From Prevotellaceae bacterium UBA2757 (GTDB taxonomy: Bacteria; Bacteroidota; Bacteroidia; Bacteroidales; Bacteroidaceae), in assembly GCA_002353215.1 (NCBI GenBank), contig DEJD01000009.1, positions 24,105-59,319 on the forward strand: a DNA stretch of 35,215 nt, read 5' to 3'. The number at the start of each line of letters is the position of its first letter. The first letter of the stretch is position 1. Made by a program: the position numbers and the translations under genes. The notes beneath the pieces were generated by a model. That model ran no database searches, had not been told where the DNA came from, and was given only the letters and a program-made list of their open reading frames with translations. Shown here piece after piece: positions 17,702-26,444 of the stretch.

Positions 17702-18388
17702 ATGGAAATAATCAATTTTGCTGAACAGAACAGCATCATCAACCATTATATGGCTGAACTGAGAGATAAGTCATACCAGAAGAACCGCCTGACGTTTCGG
17801 CATAATGTAGAGCGTATAGGTGAGATGATGGCGTATGAGTTGTCGAAAACTCTTGAGTATAAACCAGAAACTGTAACGACTCCACTGGGACAGCTGGATA
17901 TTCCTCTGACTCGTCAGGAGGATATGGTAATAGCGACTGTGCTGCGCGCTGGTTTGCCTTTCCATCAGGGTTTTCTCAATGTGTTTGACAAGGCTGATAA
18001 TGCTTTTGTATCGGCTTATAGAATGTACTTAGACCGCGAACATACTCAGGTGGGGATTCATGCTGAATATATAGCTACACCAAGTGTCAAGGGTAAGACT
18101 TTGCTTATAGTTGACCCTATGCTTGCTACAGGAGGCAGCCTTGTTGCTTCAATCAAGGCGCTGATGGAATCCGGCAAACCGAAAAAAATTCATCTCTGCT
18201 GTGTCATTGCAGCCCCTGAAGGTATAGAGGAGGTTAAGAAGTATTTACCTGATGATTCTACTATCTGGATTGCTTCCATCGATGAGGGCATGAATGAGCA
18301 TAAATATATCGTCCCGGGGTTCGGTGATTGCGGCGACCTTTGCTTTGGCGATAAGTTGCAATCGTTTCGCAAAATTGCAGAGAAATAG
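17702..18388 (+). CDS. upp: Uracil phosphoribosyltransferase
   Basis: This 228-aa enzyme makes UMP from uracil and PRPP. The PRPP loop is [10 protein letters not shown] (137-146) and the uracil-binding C-terminal loop is [14 protein letters not shown] (about 198-211). VLRAGLPF (80-87) is the conserved UPRT/PRTase segment. It is slightly longer than the approximately 208 aa of E. coli Upp owing to N-terminal and loop additions. It is cytoplasmic, has its own consensus promoter, and is followed 71 nt later by thyA. Confidence 0.95.
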   Translation: MEIINFAEQNSIINHYMAELRDKSYQKNRLTFRHNVERIGEMMAYELSKTLEYKPETVTTPLGQLDIPLTRQEDMVIATVLRAGLPFHQGFLNVFDKADNAFVSAYRMYLDREHTQVGIHAEYIATPSVKGKTLLIVDPMLATGGSLVASIKALMESGKPKKIHLCCVIAAPEGIEEVKKYLPDDSTIWIASIDEGMNEHKYIVPGFGDCGDLCFGDKLQSFRKIAEK

Positions 18389-18433
18389 CTTTCGTTTTTT
18401 ATTATATCTATGGAAGTTTTGAAAAAATAATTG

Positions 18434-18441
18434 TATCTTCG
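18434..18441 (+). promoter_or_regulatory. -7-like box for thyA
   Basis: TATCTTCG (one mismatch to TAnnTTTG) lies 18 nt before the thyA ATG. No -33 TTTG is found at the right distance, so thyA may also be read from the upp promoter. Confidence 0.35.
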
Positions 18442-18459
18442 CAAGAAATTTATGAATGT

Positions 18460-19254
18460 ATGAAACAATACCTTGATTTGCTGAATAGGATTCTGACGGA
18501 GGGTGTGCAGAAGGGAGACCGTACAGGCACAGGTACTCTGTCAGTGTTTGGAAATCAGATGCGGTTTAACCTGCAAGAGGGATTTCCTCTGCTGACTACT
18601 AAAAAACTGCACCTGAAGAGTATCATCTACGAGTTACTTTGGTTCCTGCAGGGGAATACAAATGCGAAGTGGTTGCAGGAGAGAGGTGTGAGAATATGGA
18701 ATGAATGGGCTGATCCCGACGGCAACCTCGGACATATCTATGGTTATCAGTGGCGCTCATGGCCAGACTATAACGGCGGACATGTAGATCAGATTACGCA
18801 GGTGATTGACCAGATAAAGACAAATCCGAATTCCAGACGACTCATCGTGAGTGCATGGAATGTGGCTGATATAGATAATATGAATCTGCCTCCGTGCCAT
18901 ATACTGTTCCAGTTCTATGTGGCTGACGGAAAACTGAGTTGCCAACTGTATCAGAGAAGTGCCGATACATTCCTCGGGGTGCCTTTCAATATTGCCAGTT
19001 ATGCACTGCTGACGATGATGGTGGCTCAGGTGACCGGACTGAAACCGGGCGATTTCGTTTATACTACTGGTGATACTCACCTATATCTCGACCACTTGGA
19101 TCAGGCTCGTTTGCAGCTGACACGCACACCAAGGGCTTTGCCTAAGATGCATATCAATCCGGAGGTGAAGAGTATCTTCGATTTCAAGTATGAGGATTTT
19201 ACCCTGACGGATTATGATCCGTATGACCATATCAAGGCTACGGTGAGTGTGTAA
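18460..19254 (+). CDS. thyA: Thymidylate synthase
   Basis: This 264-aa protein has exactly the E. coli ThyA length. The catalytic Cys146 lies in [10 protein letters not shown]. Other signatures are [11 protein letters not shown] (21-31), [11 protein letters not shown] (58-68), [10 protein letters not shown] (125-134) and [16 protein letters not shown]. The enzyme methylates dUMP to dTMP using methylene-tetrahydrofolate, leaving dihydrofolate, which the product of the next gene (folA) reduces. The stop codon TAA forms the first bases of the repeat array that fills the 48-nt gap to folA. Confidence 0.98.
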   Translation: MKQYLDLLNRILTEGVQKGDRTGTGTLSVFGNQMRFNLQEGFPLLTTKKLHLKSIIYELLWFLQGNTNAKWLQERGVRIWNEWADPDGNLGHIYGYQWRSWPDYNGGHVDQITQVIDQIKTNPNSRRLIVSAWNVADIDNMNLPPCHILFQFYVADGKLSCQLYQRSADTFLGVPFNIASYALLTMMVAQVTGLKPGDFVYTTGDTHLYLDHLDQARLQLTRTPRALPKMHINPEVKSIFDFKYEDFTLTDYDPYDHIKATVSV

Positions 19255-19291
19255 CGGTTAAGGAGTAACGGTTAAAGGTTAACGGTTATAG
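19252..19291 (+). repeat. Tandem 13-14-mer array between thyA and folA
   Basis: Three units of TAACGGTTA plus a purine-rich tail occur at 19252-19265, 19266-19278 and 19279-19291. The first unit starts with the thyA stop codon itself. A further GGTTA follows just before the folA ATG at 19303. Confidence 0.7.
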
Positions 19292-19302
19292 TTTATAGGT
19301 TA

Positions 19303-19818
19303 ATGATTAGTATTATTGTAGCAATAGCCGAAAATAGAGCTATTGGATTGAAAAATGAACTTATATATTGGTTACCGAACGATATGAAGAGATTCCGTCG
19401 TTTGACAACTGGTAATACGATTGTTATGGGCAGGAAGACCTTTGAGAGCCTGCCCAAAGGTGCTCTGCCCAACAGACGAAATATCGTCGTTTCGCGCAGT
19501 GTTGCCAAGGATGCTTTTCCGGGTGCTGAGTGCTACAGTTCGCTGGAAGCAGCTCTGCAGGCTGCACAGAGCGGTTATGACTATGAGGGCAGGCACAGCG
19601 AGGATGTGTATATCATCGGTGGCGCTTCCATCTATGAACAGGCTATAGGTGTTGCCGACAGGCTCTGTCTGACCTGTGTGCACGATACTCCCGCAGAGGC
19701 TGATACTTTTTTCCCGGAGATAGACAGAAGTGTGTGGAAGGAAACCGAGAGAGAAGACCACGAGAAGGACGAGAAACACGAGTTCTGTTATTCTTTTGTT
19801 GACATGATTAGACAATGA
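19303..19818 (+). CDS. folA: Dihydrofolate reductase
   Basis: This 171-aa protein has the DHFR fold signatures. These are SIIVAIAENRAIG (3-15), WLPNDMKRF with the catalytic acid D27 at the E. coli number, VMGRKTFESLP and VYIIGGASIYEQA. It reduces dihydrofolate produced by ThyA with NADPH. The E. coli PWN (21-23) is IYW here, a variation I recall as common in Bacteroidetes DHFRs. Its last codons overlap the next gene by 4 nt (ATGA at 19815-19818), so translation of the two is probably coupled. Confidence 0.96.
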   Translation: MISIIVAIAENRAIGLKNELIYWLPNDMKRFRRLTTGNTIVMGRKTFESLPKGALPNRRNIVVSRSVAKDAFPGAECYSSLEAALQAAQSGYDYEGRHSEDVYIIGGASIYEQAIGVADRLCLTCVHDTPAEADTFFPEIDRSVWKETEREDHEKDEKHEFCYSFVDMIRQ

Positions 19819-21014
19819 TTCTTCCTGACGATTTTCGCACTATGATGCAGGAACAGCTCGGAGAGGAGTATGAGGCGTTTGCCGAAGCTCTGAACACCGA
19901 CCCTGTGTGTAGCATACGTCTGAACCGGCGTAAGCCCTCTGGGCGCTTTGCCGATGAGGAGCAGGTGCCTTGGTGCGAGTATGGCAGGTATCTGAAAGAA
20001 CGTCCGCTGTTTACACTCGATCCTTTGCTCCATGCCGGTTGCTATTATGTCCAGGAGGCTTCGTCAATGTTCATAAGCTGGCTCTTGAAACAATATATTA
20101 CTGATGAAGAACCGATGGTCGCTCTCGACCTGTGTGCTGCACCTGGAGGAAAGAGTACTCTGCTGCTGAACGACCTGCCGGAGGGTTCGATGCTGTATGC
20201 CAACGAACCAATCAGACAAAGGGCGAATATATTGAAGGAGAATATAATAAAGTGGGGAAACAGTAATGTGGTTGTGACTTGCAACTATCCGAAGCATTAC
20301 AAAGCACTGGAGGAGGCGTTCGACCTGATTCTGTGCGACGCTCCCTGTTCGGGCGAAGGAATGTTCAGAAAGGATAGCGACAGCATAGAAGAATGGAGTA
20401 TGAAGAATGTGCTGATGTGTCAGCAGCGACAAAGAGAGATAGTTGAGGATATATGGGGATGCCTGCGGGAAGGCGGACTCTTTATCTACAGCACTTGTAC
20501 ATATAACCATTATGAGGATGAGGATAATGTGAGATGGATAGCAGAGACTCTGGGAGCAGAAGTGCTGCCGCTGAACGATAAGACGGAGTGGGGAATAATA
20601 GATGGACATTTCTATCCGCATCACGTGAAGGGAGAGGGCTTTTTCGTTGCCATTCTGAGAAAAAGCGGCGATGGTCCCCGACGGGCTATCGACAAAAAAA
20701 AGGTGCTGAAAAATCTCTATCTGCTGCTCGACGGCATTGAACCGGGACGAGTTGTGGATAAGAAAGGAACCGTAGAACCCAGTCAGGCGGAAGCTATGAT
20801 GGGTGCAGGGGAAAAGTGGCAAAAGGCAGAACTCCAGCTGGAGGGAGCTTTGCAATACCTAAGGGGCGAAGCTATGCAACTGACAGAAGAAGGATTGGAA
20901 AAAGGCTATGTGATGGTAACATTTGAGGGTTTTCCGCTCGGTTTTTGTAAAAATATTGGCAACAGAGCAAATAATCTTTATCCTGCTGAGTGGAGAATAA
21001 AGAAAAAACAGTAA
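19815..21014 (+). CDS. RsmF/NSUN-type RNA (cytosine-C5) methyltransferase
   Basis: This 399-aa SAM-dependent methyltransferase of the NOL1/NOP2/Sun family is probably rRNA-specific. The SAM-binding motif is ALDLCAAPGGKST (103-115). The two functional cysteines are C178 in DAPCSGEGMF and C228 in YSTCTYNHYED, the nucleophile by family precedent. The N-terminal FRTMMQEQLGEEYEAF and the RsmF-like C-terminal extension (about 290-399) resemble RsmF, which makes m5C1407 in 16S rRNA. The exact target base cannot be read from sequence. It overlaps folA by 4 nt. Confidence 0.9.
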   Translation: MILPDDFRTMMQEQLGEEYEAFAEALNTDPVCSIRLNRRKPSGRFADEEQVPWCEYGRYLKERPLFTLDPLLHAGCYYVQEASSMFISWLLKQYITDEEPMVALDLCAAPGGKSTLLLNDLPEGSMLYANEPIRQRANILKENIIKWGNSNVVVTCNYPKHYKALEEAFDLILCDAPCSGEGMFRKDSDSIEEWSMKNVLMCQQRQREIVEDIWGCLREGGLFIYSTCTYNHYEDEDNVRWIAETLGAEVLPLNDKTEWGIIDGHFYPHHVKGEGFFVAILRKSGDGPRRAIDKKKVLKNLYLLLDGIEPGRVVDKKGTVEPSQAEAMMGAGEKWQKAELQLEGALQYLRGEAMQLTEEGLEKGYVMVTFEGFPLGFCKNIGNRANNLYPAEWRIKKKQ

Positions 21015-21019
21015 CTTTG
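21012..21019 (+). promoter_or_regulatory. -7-like box for the 185-aa gene
   Basis: TAACTTTG is an exact -7 match whose first three bases are the stop codon of the methyltransferase gene. It lies 39 nt before the ATG at 21059. The -33 position lacks TTTG. Confidence 0.4.
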
Positions 21020-21058
21020 CACAGCTTGTTTTTAAGATAACATATTTTTTTGTGTTCT

Positions 21059-21616
21059 ATGAATCTATTTATTAGATATTTCAATCACGAGGCATTGGCT
21101 CATGACGTTAATGAGGCAGTGGATTTTTTGCGTTCTATCGGTGAGATTAAGGTCGATGGAAATACTGCAAACAGAATAAATGATTTTCTTAATTCGAATA
21201 ATACTTATCCGTTCCGCCTGAAGGTGAGCTACAGCAATTATGTGCTTTTCCTGAAGACTGATGCCGAAACAACTGAGGAGTTCCATCGTCTGGAACAGGA
21301 GAATAAGGCTGTGCGCAACGATGGCAGGAATATGTCGAATGCAGATAAGAAACGCATGCAGATGGAAGCCCTGAGTGCTTCGCGTCCAGGATGGTATGAA
21401 GGCTCGATTGTGTTCAAACGCGTGCTGGTGGATGCTGTAACCAATAAGTGCAGATATATCGATACTCCGTTCGTAGTGCGCTGCAAGGCAGACAGTCCTG
21501 TAGATTGCTATAATCGCATAATTGATCATCTGAAGTCGCGTGCAGACATTGACCCAAGGTGTCAATACCCAAGTGTGCGCAGCAATAGCTTTTCGTATAA
21601 GTTTGTGAAGGAATAA
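21059..21616 (+). CDS. Conserved-looking protein of unknown function, 185 aa
   Basis: I do not recognise the family. ATG 21059 (MNLFIRYFNHEALAHDVNEAV) is preferred over an upstream TTG that adds three residues. The protein looks soluble: there is no signal peptide or membrane segment. A charged linker (about 75-105, ENKAVRNDGRNMSNADKKRMQ) separates two compact parts. Basic and aromatic residues are frequent in the second part (RPGWYEGSIVFKRVLVDA, then RYIDTPFVVRC). It follows the RNA methyltransferase by 44 nt and converges on the PorE-like gene. The codon pattern is ordinary for the region, so it looks like a real gene. Confidence 0.8.
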   Translation: MNLFIRYFNHEALAHDVNEAVDFLRSIGEIKVDGNTANRINDFLNSNNTYPFRLKVSYSNYVLFLKTDAETTEEFHRLEQENKAVRNDGRNMSNADKKRMQMEALSASRPGWYEGSIVFKRVLVDAVTNKCRYIDTPFVVRCKADSPVDCYNRIIDHLKSRADIDPRCQYPSVRSNSFSYKFVKE

Positions 21617-21624
21617 GCAGCCTT

Positions 21625-21669
21625 GAAATTTCGAGATGTCTTAATAACGATATAACGATATTTCGAGAT
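21625..21669 (+). repeat. Convergent-end repeat cluster including dispersed element copy 2
   Basis: Positions 21631-21652 match the element at 5479-5500 (reverse strand) at 19 of 22 bases. Inside it, ATAACGAT occurs twice in tandem (21644-21659). A 13-mer of the form GAWATTTCGAGAT occurs at 21625-21637 and 21657-21669. The cluster lies between the stop codons of two convergent genes. No classical U-tract hairpin is seen there. Confidence 0.55.
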
Positions 21670-21688
21670 AACGGCTTTTCGAAATAAT

Positions 21689-23812
21689 TTAGAAGATGAA
21701 GTTTTCTTCGTCTTCTTTTTTCTTGTCTGGAACTGGCTTGACAGCTGAAGGGTCGTATTCCTTCAGGGTCGTACCATATGTGGTGCGAAGAACCTTGAAC
21801 TCTGTGCGACGGTTGAGAGCATTCATCTCTTCCTGTTTTTCTTCATCTCCGTTTTTCAGAATAAAGGCTTCGGTGAGGGTGTCGCCTTCTGCAAGGTACT
21901 TGTATTTCTCTGTCATCTTCTTTGTAACTACCTTCGGACGGCTCTCACCATATCCCTTAGGGGTGAGACGGTCTTTCTTTACTCCATGAGCAATGAGGTA
22001 GTTGACTACGGATTCGGCACGACGCTGCGAGAGACGTTCGTTGTAGGCATCATTTCCACGGTAGTCGCAATGGGCACTCAGTTCGATGGTGATATTCGGA
22101 TTCTGATTCATCATCTCAACCAACTGGTCGAGGGCTGTGGTACTCTCCGGAGTGAGGTCTGCCTTGTCGAATTCATAGAAAATGTTGTCGATGAGTACAG
22201 GTACGTTGATTGGCGGGAGAGGAAACTGTAGGGTAGTGTCAATACTCTCCTCGGTTGGTTCGAGACGGAGGGCATTCATCACGTTCAAATACCCTTTACA
22301 TGTACCAAGAAAAACGTAATCAACTCCTGTCTTTACTGTCTGAGTGAATGAACCGTCACCACGAACAGATAGTTTTTCGTTCGTACCATCATTACCTACC
22401 ATATATACCAATGCCTCGGGCAGTTCGTATCCGTCCTTTTCATAAACCCAACCAGTAACTGTCTGGAGAATCTCAGGGCACTCGAACGAATAGATGTGTT
22501 CCCAACCCTTACCGTCGTTTCTGCTGGTAGAGTAGAATCCACGATTATGCACTCCTTCGAAGGTCATTCCGAAGTCGTCGCCTGCCGAGTTGAGAGGGTA
22601 CTGCTGATTTTCTATCTCCCACGAAAGGAGGTTGGAGGTTACATTGGTTGTGTCACCCCAAGCCATCTCTTCCTTTATTTCATATTTAGGGTGAGCAATG
22701 AAGATGTCGAGTCCACCCATGCCGGGATGTCCGTCGCTGGAGAAATACAAGTCGCCATTAGGACGGAAGGAAGGAAACATCTCATCGCCTGGCGTGTTGA
22801 TAGACGGACCAAGTGGTTCGGCACCACCAAAGCCGGAACTCAGAATCATGGTTCGCCAGATGTCGAGACCTCCCATGCCGCCTGGGGCATCGCTGACGAA
22901 GTAGAGCCACTTGCCGTCGGGTGAAACTGCCGGATGGGCATAACTGGAAAGTGTGTCTTTGGATATTTCGCATTTCGTTGGACTGCTCCATGTGGCATCG
23001 CTACGGGTCGATTGCCATATTTCTGCATAACGGGGATAGTCGGGATCGGACGAACAACGGGTGAAGTACATAGTCTTGCCGTCGGGCGAAAGGCATGAAG
23101 CGCCTTCTTCGTATTCTGTATTTACAGAACCTTCGATGCCCTCTGGTTGCTGCCAACGGCCTTCTTCGTTTTTGCGAGCCTGAAAGAGGTCGGCAAATTT
23201 CACACCAGTAACTCCGGATATGTCTTCTCCTGTAGCATCTTTTCTGGTAGATGTGAGTACGAGGATGTCGGAGTCGTCACCCACAAGCATAGGACTGTAA
23301 TCGCTGCGGCGGCTATTGAAGATGGCTTCCTTGCGAACGGTGTATTGGTTGGGATTATCCTTCCACTGCGGAGCAAGGGTGCAGGACTGCAGACCATTTC
23401 GTGCAAGGATGTTTGCAGGGTCGAGTTTGAGGTATTCCTGAAAATTTACTGCTGCCTGTTTGTATTGGGCACATTTCAACTGCTGACGAGCCAGGTGAAG
23501 GAAGCAGAGAGAATCTGGGTATTTATAACGGACGGCATTGAGATAGGCTGCTACTGCCTTCTGGGAATAACCTATGTGGCGATAGCATTCACCCATAAGG
23601 AATGCTCGCTGAGCACGTTTCGTCTTATCCTTGGACGGGGTGCGTGAATAGGCTTTCTTGTAAAATGTAGAGGCTTTGTAGTATTCGCCTATATGGAATG
23701 CCTGATCGCCTTTCTTATGATATACGTTTGGATTGCCACACGAAAAGAACACTGACACGAGGAGTGCCAATGTAAGGAGAAGAGTGAATGAAAAACGAAT
23801 TTTCGTGCGCAT
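21689..23812 (-). CDS. porE: PorE-like lipoprotein (TPR, PD40 propeller, CRD, OmpA)
   Basis: This 707-aa protein has a lipoprotein signal (VFFSC, Cys25). It then carries TPR repeats (about 31-150), WD40/PD40-like beta-propeller blades (about 160-440, e.g. LSPDGKTMYFTR, VSPDGKWLYFVSDAPGG), a carboxypeptidase-regulatory-like beta domain (about 455-530), and an OmpA peptidoglycan-binding domain (about 545-690, IELSAHCDYRGNDAYNERLS). This order is that of PorE, the peptidoglycan-anchored periplasmic lipoprotein of the type IX secretion system. Other Bacteroidetes OmpA/PD40 proteins share it, so the symbol is tentative. The gene is 30 nt downstream of the FeoB-associated gene, and no separate promoter was seen. 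Confidence 0.85.
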   Translation of the reverse strand: MRTKIRFSFTLLLTLALLVSVFFSCGNPNVYHKKGDQAFHIGEYYKASTFYKKAYSRTPSKDKTKRAQRAFLMGECYRHIGYSQKAVAAYLNAVRYKYPDSLCFLHLARQQLKCAQYKQAAVNFQEYLKLDPANILARNGLQSCTLAPQWKDNPNQYTVRKEAIFNSRRSDYSPMLVGDDSDILVLTSTRKDATGEDISGVTGVKFADLFQARKNEEGRWQQPEGIEGSVNTEYEEGASCLSPDGKTMYFTRCSSDPDYPRYAEIWQSTRSDATWSSPTKCEISKDTLSSYAHPAVSPDGKWLYFVSDAPGGMGGLDIWRTMILSSGFGGAEPLGPSINTPGDEMFPSFRPNGDLYFSSDGHPGMGGLDIFIAHPKYEIKEEMAWGDTTNVTSNLLSWEIENQQYPLNSAGDDFGMTFEGVHNRGFYSTSRNDGKGWEHIYSFECPEILQTVTGWVYEKDGYELPEALVYMVGNDGTNEKLSVRGDGSFTQTVKTGVDYVFLGTCKGYLNVMNALRLEPTEESIDTTLQFPLPPINVPVLIDNIFYEFDKADLTPESTTALDQLVEMMNQNPNITIELSAHCDYRGNDAYNERLSQRRAESVVNYLIAHGVKKDRLTPKGYGESRPKVVTKKMTEKYKYLAEGDTLTEAFILKNGDEEKQEEMNALNRRTEFKVLRTTYGTTLKEYDPSAVKPVPDKKKEDEENFIF

Positions 23813-23842
23813 ACATTATTTAATAACGTATGCTGTGGGCGT

Positions 23843-24010
23843 TTATTGTGTAGAACATGATGCACAATTGTCTTTACAGTGACATTCTCCGCTTCCGTTC
23901 TTGCTGCAACAGTTGCATCCTTTTTCCTTACCGGTAAGACGACGGTAGTAGTGGCGCACAGTAAACAGAAGTGTCACAGCAAGGATAAATATGACGATAA
24001 TTGTCTGCAT
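23843..24010 (-). CDS. FeoB-associated Cys-rich membrane peptide, 55 aa
   Basis: This gene is short and easily missed. The frame gives MQTIIVIFILAVTLLFTV (one membrane helix), a basic stretch RHYYRRLTGKEKG, and then a tail with eight Cys: CNCC, CHC, C and C. This layout is that of the small FeoB-associated Cys-rich proteins found downstream of feoB in Bacteroidetes and Firmicutes. The Cys-rich end may bind iron or help FeoB. It lies 18 nt after feoAB and 30 nt before the PorE-like gene. The role is by family analogy only. Confidence 0.85.
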   Translation of the reverse strand: MQTIIVIFILAVTLLFTVRHYYRRLTGKEKGCNCCSKNGSGECHCKDNCASCSTQ

Positions 24011-24028
24011 AAGAATCTTTCTATGAGA

Positions 24029-26392
24029 TTAAAAAAGGCTGCCAATCTGGAATACAAGCATAGAGCAGAACCATGCCAGAAGGGTAGTATAGACTATTGT
24101 GAAAACTGCCCAACGCCAGTTGTTCGATTCGTTCTTTATTGCTATGCAAGTAGCTATGCAAGGCATATAGAGCAAGACGAAGATGATGAAGGCAAATGCT
24201 GAGAGCGCGGTGAGTCCGCTGTGGTGGAGAATTTGTCGGGAGAGTCGAGACTGTTCAGCTTCTTCTTCTTCAAGAGGAATGCTTTCGTTGGTGCTATAGA
24301 GAACACCCATAGTGGATGCGACGATTTCCTTTGCACCGATTCCGGTTACGATGCTTACTCCTTCCTTCCAACCCATGCCGCATGGACGGATGACGGGTTC
24401 TACAGCTTTACCTATCTGTCCGATATAGCTATGCTCTATCTGCTCGCTGTCGGTATAGGCATCGTTATGAGGGAAGTAACTGAGTGCCCACACTATGATG
24501 CTGGCTGCTAGAATAGTGGTTCCCATCTTCTTCAGGTACTGGTAGCCTTTTTCCCATGTGTGACGACCTACACTGCGTGCAGAGGGCAGACGGTATGGAG
24601 GCAGTTCCATGACGAACGGACTGCTTCCGCCTTTCACCACGAAACGGCTGAAGAGTTTTGCCATGAGTATTGAGAGTATAATACCTATGATGTACATGGC
24701 AAAGAGAATAAGTGCAGAGTTATGGGGGAAGAAGGCTCCGATGATGATGATATATACCGGCAGACGGGCTGAGCACGACATCAGCGGTATGATGAGCATG
24801 GTGATGAGTCGCGACTTTCGGTCTTCGATAGTTCTCGTAGCCATTACTGCCGGAATGTTGCAACCGAAGCCCATAATCATCGGGATGAAGGATTTTCCGT
24901 GAAGTCCCATCTTATGCATCAGTTTATCCATGATGAAGGCTGCACGAGCCATATATCCGGAGTCTTCCATGTAGGATATGAAAGCATAGAGAATCATAAT
25001 GTTAGGCAGGAATACGATTACTCCACCCACACCGCCTATGATGCCATCGACGATAAGGTCTTTGAGTGGTCCGTCTGCCATGTATTGTGATACCTGCTCA
25101 CCAATCCATTCCACACAAGTGTCTATCCAGTCCATAGGATATTGACCTATGTTGAATGTGCAGTAGAACATGATATACATAAGGAGCAGGAAGATAGGGT
25201 AGCCCCATATGTTGCTTGTAGCTACTGAGTCAATTCGTTTGGTTAGAATGCGGGCATTTGGGTGGTTCTTCTTGAAACACTCTTTCAACGCTCCCTGTAC
25301 AAAACCGTATTTCGCATCGGTGATGGCAGATTCGCTATCTTCTTCAATCTCCGCAAGGATATTCTGTTTGCATTCTTCTGTCTGTCTGACAATTTCGTCG
25401 GCATTGTTCAACTGATGTATGATACTCTCTATCTGTCTGTCGTTCTCCAACATTTTAATTGCCAGGAAACGTCCAGAGTAGTTATGGTGGGGTTCTGGGT
25501 TTTGACGAATCAGAGTTTCAATTTTCTCAATGTTCTGTTCGATGATTTGTCCGTGGTTCACATGGATATGGCGGGCAATAGCCTGTCTGCCTTCTTCAAT
25601 TTCGATAATCTGATGGAACAGTTCCTGCACACCTTCTCCTGTCCGGCCTACTGTAGGTACTACTGGAACACCGAGCAAGGTGCCCAGCTGCAGCATGTCG
25701 AGCTGGTTTCCGCTTGTACGCAGTTCGTCGTACATATTCAGAGCCATAATCATCGGTACGTCCATATCGATGAGTTGGGTCGTGAGGTAGAGGTTGCGTT
25801 CCAAGTTGCTCGCATCCACCACGTTTATGATGACATCAGGGGTTTTTTCGATAATGTATCGGCGCACATACAACTCTTCCGGAGTGTATGCAGTAAGGGA
25901 ATAGGTGCCAGGCAGGTCGATAAGATTGAAGTGATAACCTTCAAAGTCGAATTGTCCTTCTTTGGCATCGACGGTAACTCCGGAGTAGTTTCCGACTCGT
26001 TCGTGAGCACCACTGGCTATATTGAAAATAGATGTCTTTCCACAATTAGGATTTCCGACGAATACTACATTCAGTTCGTGTTCCTTCAGTCGTGCCAGAC
26101 GACGGATTTTCTCGTCGGCAGGAATACCAGGCTGAAACGGGTGTTCTGCCTCATATCGAGCTGCTTCCTCTTCGTTAACTACCTCTACCAGTTCTGCCTC
26201 GGCACGTCGCAAACTCACCTCGTAGTCCATTACCTTATATTTCACAGGATCGCGCAGAGGCGCATTGAGCAAAACCTCTATGGTTTCACCCTTGATGAAT
26301 CCCATTTCCACGATTCGTTTTCTGAAGCCTCCGTGTCCATGTACATGAACCACGATGCCTGTTTCACCTGTCTTTAGTTCTGAGAGTTTCAA
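24029..26392 (-). CDS. feoB: FeoA-FeoB fusion, ferrous iron transporter
   Basis: This 787-aa protein combines an SH3-like FeoA domain (1-75), a short linker, a FeoB GTPase domain and a gated membrane domain. GTPase motifs are GNPNCGKTS (113-121), DLPG (159-162) and NMYD (219-222). The membrane part carries two Gate regions (ILYAFISYMEDSGYMARAAF and the C-terminal half). It imports Fe2+ through the inner membrane. The start is TTG at 26392, because a stop lies three codons upstream in frame and the following MKLSELKTGETG matches FeoA N-termini. FeoA-FeoB fusions are normal in Bacteroidetes. Confidence 0.95.
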   Translation of the reverse strand: MKLSELKTGETGIVVHVHGHGGFRKRIVEMGFIKGETIEVLLNAPLRDPVKYKVMDYEVSLRRAEAELVEVVNEEEAARYEAEHPFQPGIPADEKIRRLARLKEHELNVVFVGNPNCGKTSIFNIASGAHERVGNYSGVTVDAKEGQFDFEGYHFNLIDLPGTYSLTAYTPEELYVRRYIIEKTPDVIINVVDASNLERNLYLTTQLIDMDVPMIMALNMYDELRTSGNQLDMLQLGTLLGVPVVPTVGRTGEGVQELFHQIIEIEEGRQAIARHIHVNHGQIIEQNIEKIETLIRQNPEPHHNYSGRFLAIKMLENDRQIESIIHQLNNADEIVRQTEECKQNILAEIEEDSESAITDAKYGFVQGALKECFKKNHPNARILTKRIDSVATSNIWGYPIFLLLMYIMFYCTFNIGQYPMDWIDTCVEWIGEQVSQYMADGPLKDLIVDGIIGGVGGVIVFLPNIMILYAFISYMEDSGYMARAAFIMDKLMHKMGLHGKSFIPMIMGFGCNIPAVMATRTIEDRKSRLITMLIIPLMSCSARLPVYIIIIGAFFPHNSALILFAMYIIGIILSILMAKLFSRFVVKGGSSPFVMELPPYRLPSARSVGRHTWEKGYQYLKKMGTTILAASIIVWALSYFPHNDAYTDSEQIEHSYIGQIGKAVEPVIRPCGMGWKEGVSIVTGIGAKEIVASTMGVLYSTNESIPLEEEEAEQSRLSRQILHHSGLTALSAFAFIIFVLLYMPCIATCIAIKNESNNWRWAVFTIVYTTLLAWFCSMLVFQIGSLF

Positions 26393-26413
26393 GTCGTCTT
26401 ATTATTTTGGTTG

Positions 26414-26444
26414 CAAAGTTCTTATTTTTCTGTCTTTTCTGCAA
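26414..26444 (-). promoter_or_regulatory. Possible feoAB promoter inside the end of the antiporter gene
   Basis: On the minus strand TTG (26444-26442), a 20-bp spacer and GAACTTTG (26421-26414) match the consensus apart from G for T at the first -7 base. The -7 box ends 21 nt before the TTG start. The -33 half lies within the last codons of the upstream gene. No Fur-like box was recognised. Confidence 0.4.

Noticed and set aside
25262..26377. Long plus-strand ORF (371 aa) opposite feoAB
   Set aside because: It is antisense to the clearly conserved FeoA/FeoB GTPase frame, has odd composition rich in Phe, His, Val and Cys, and no recognisable motif. It is a codon-usage shadow.
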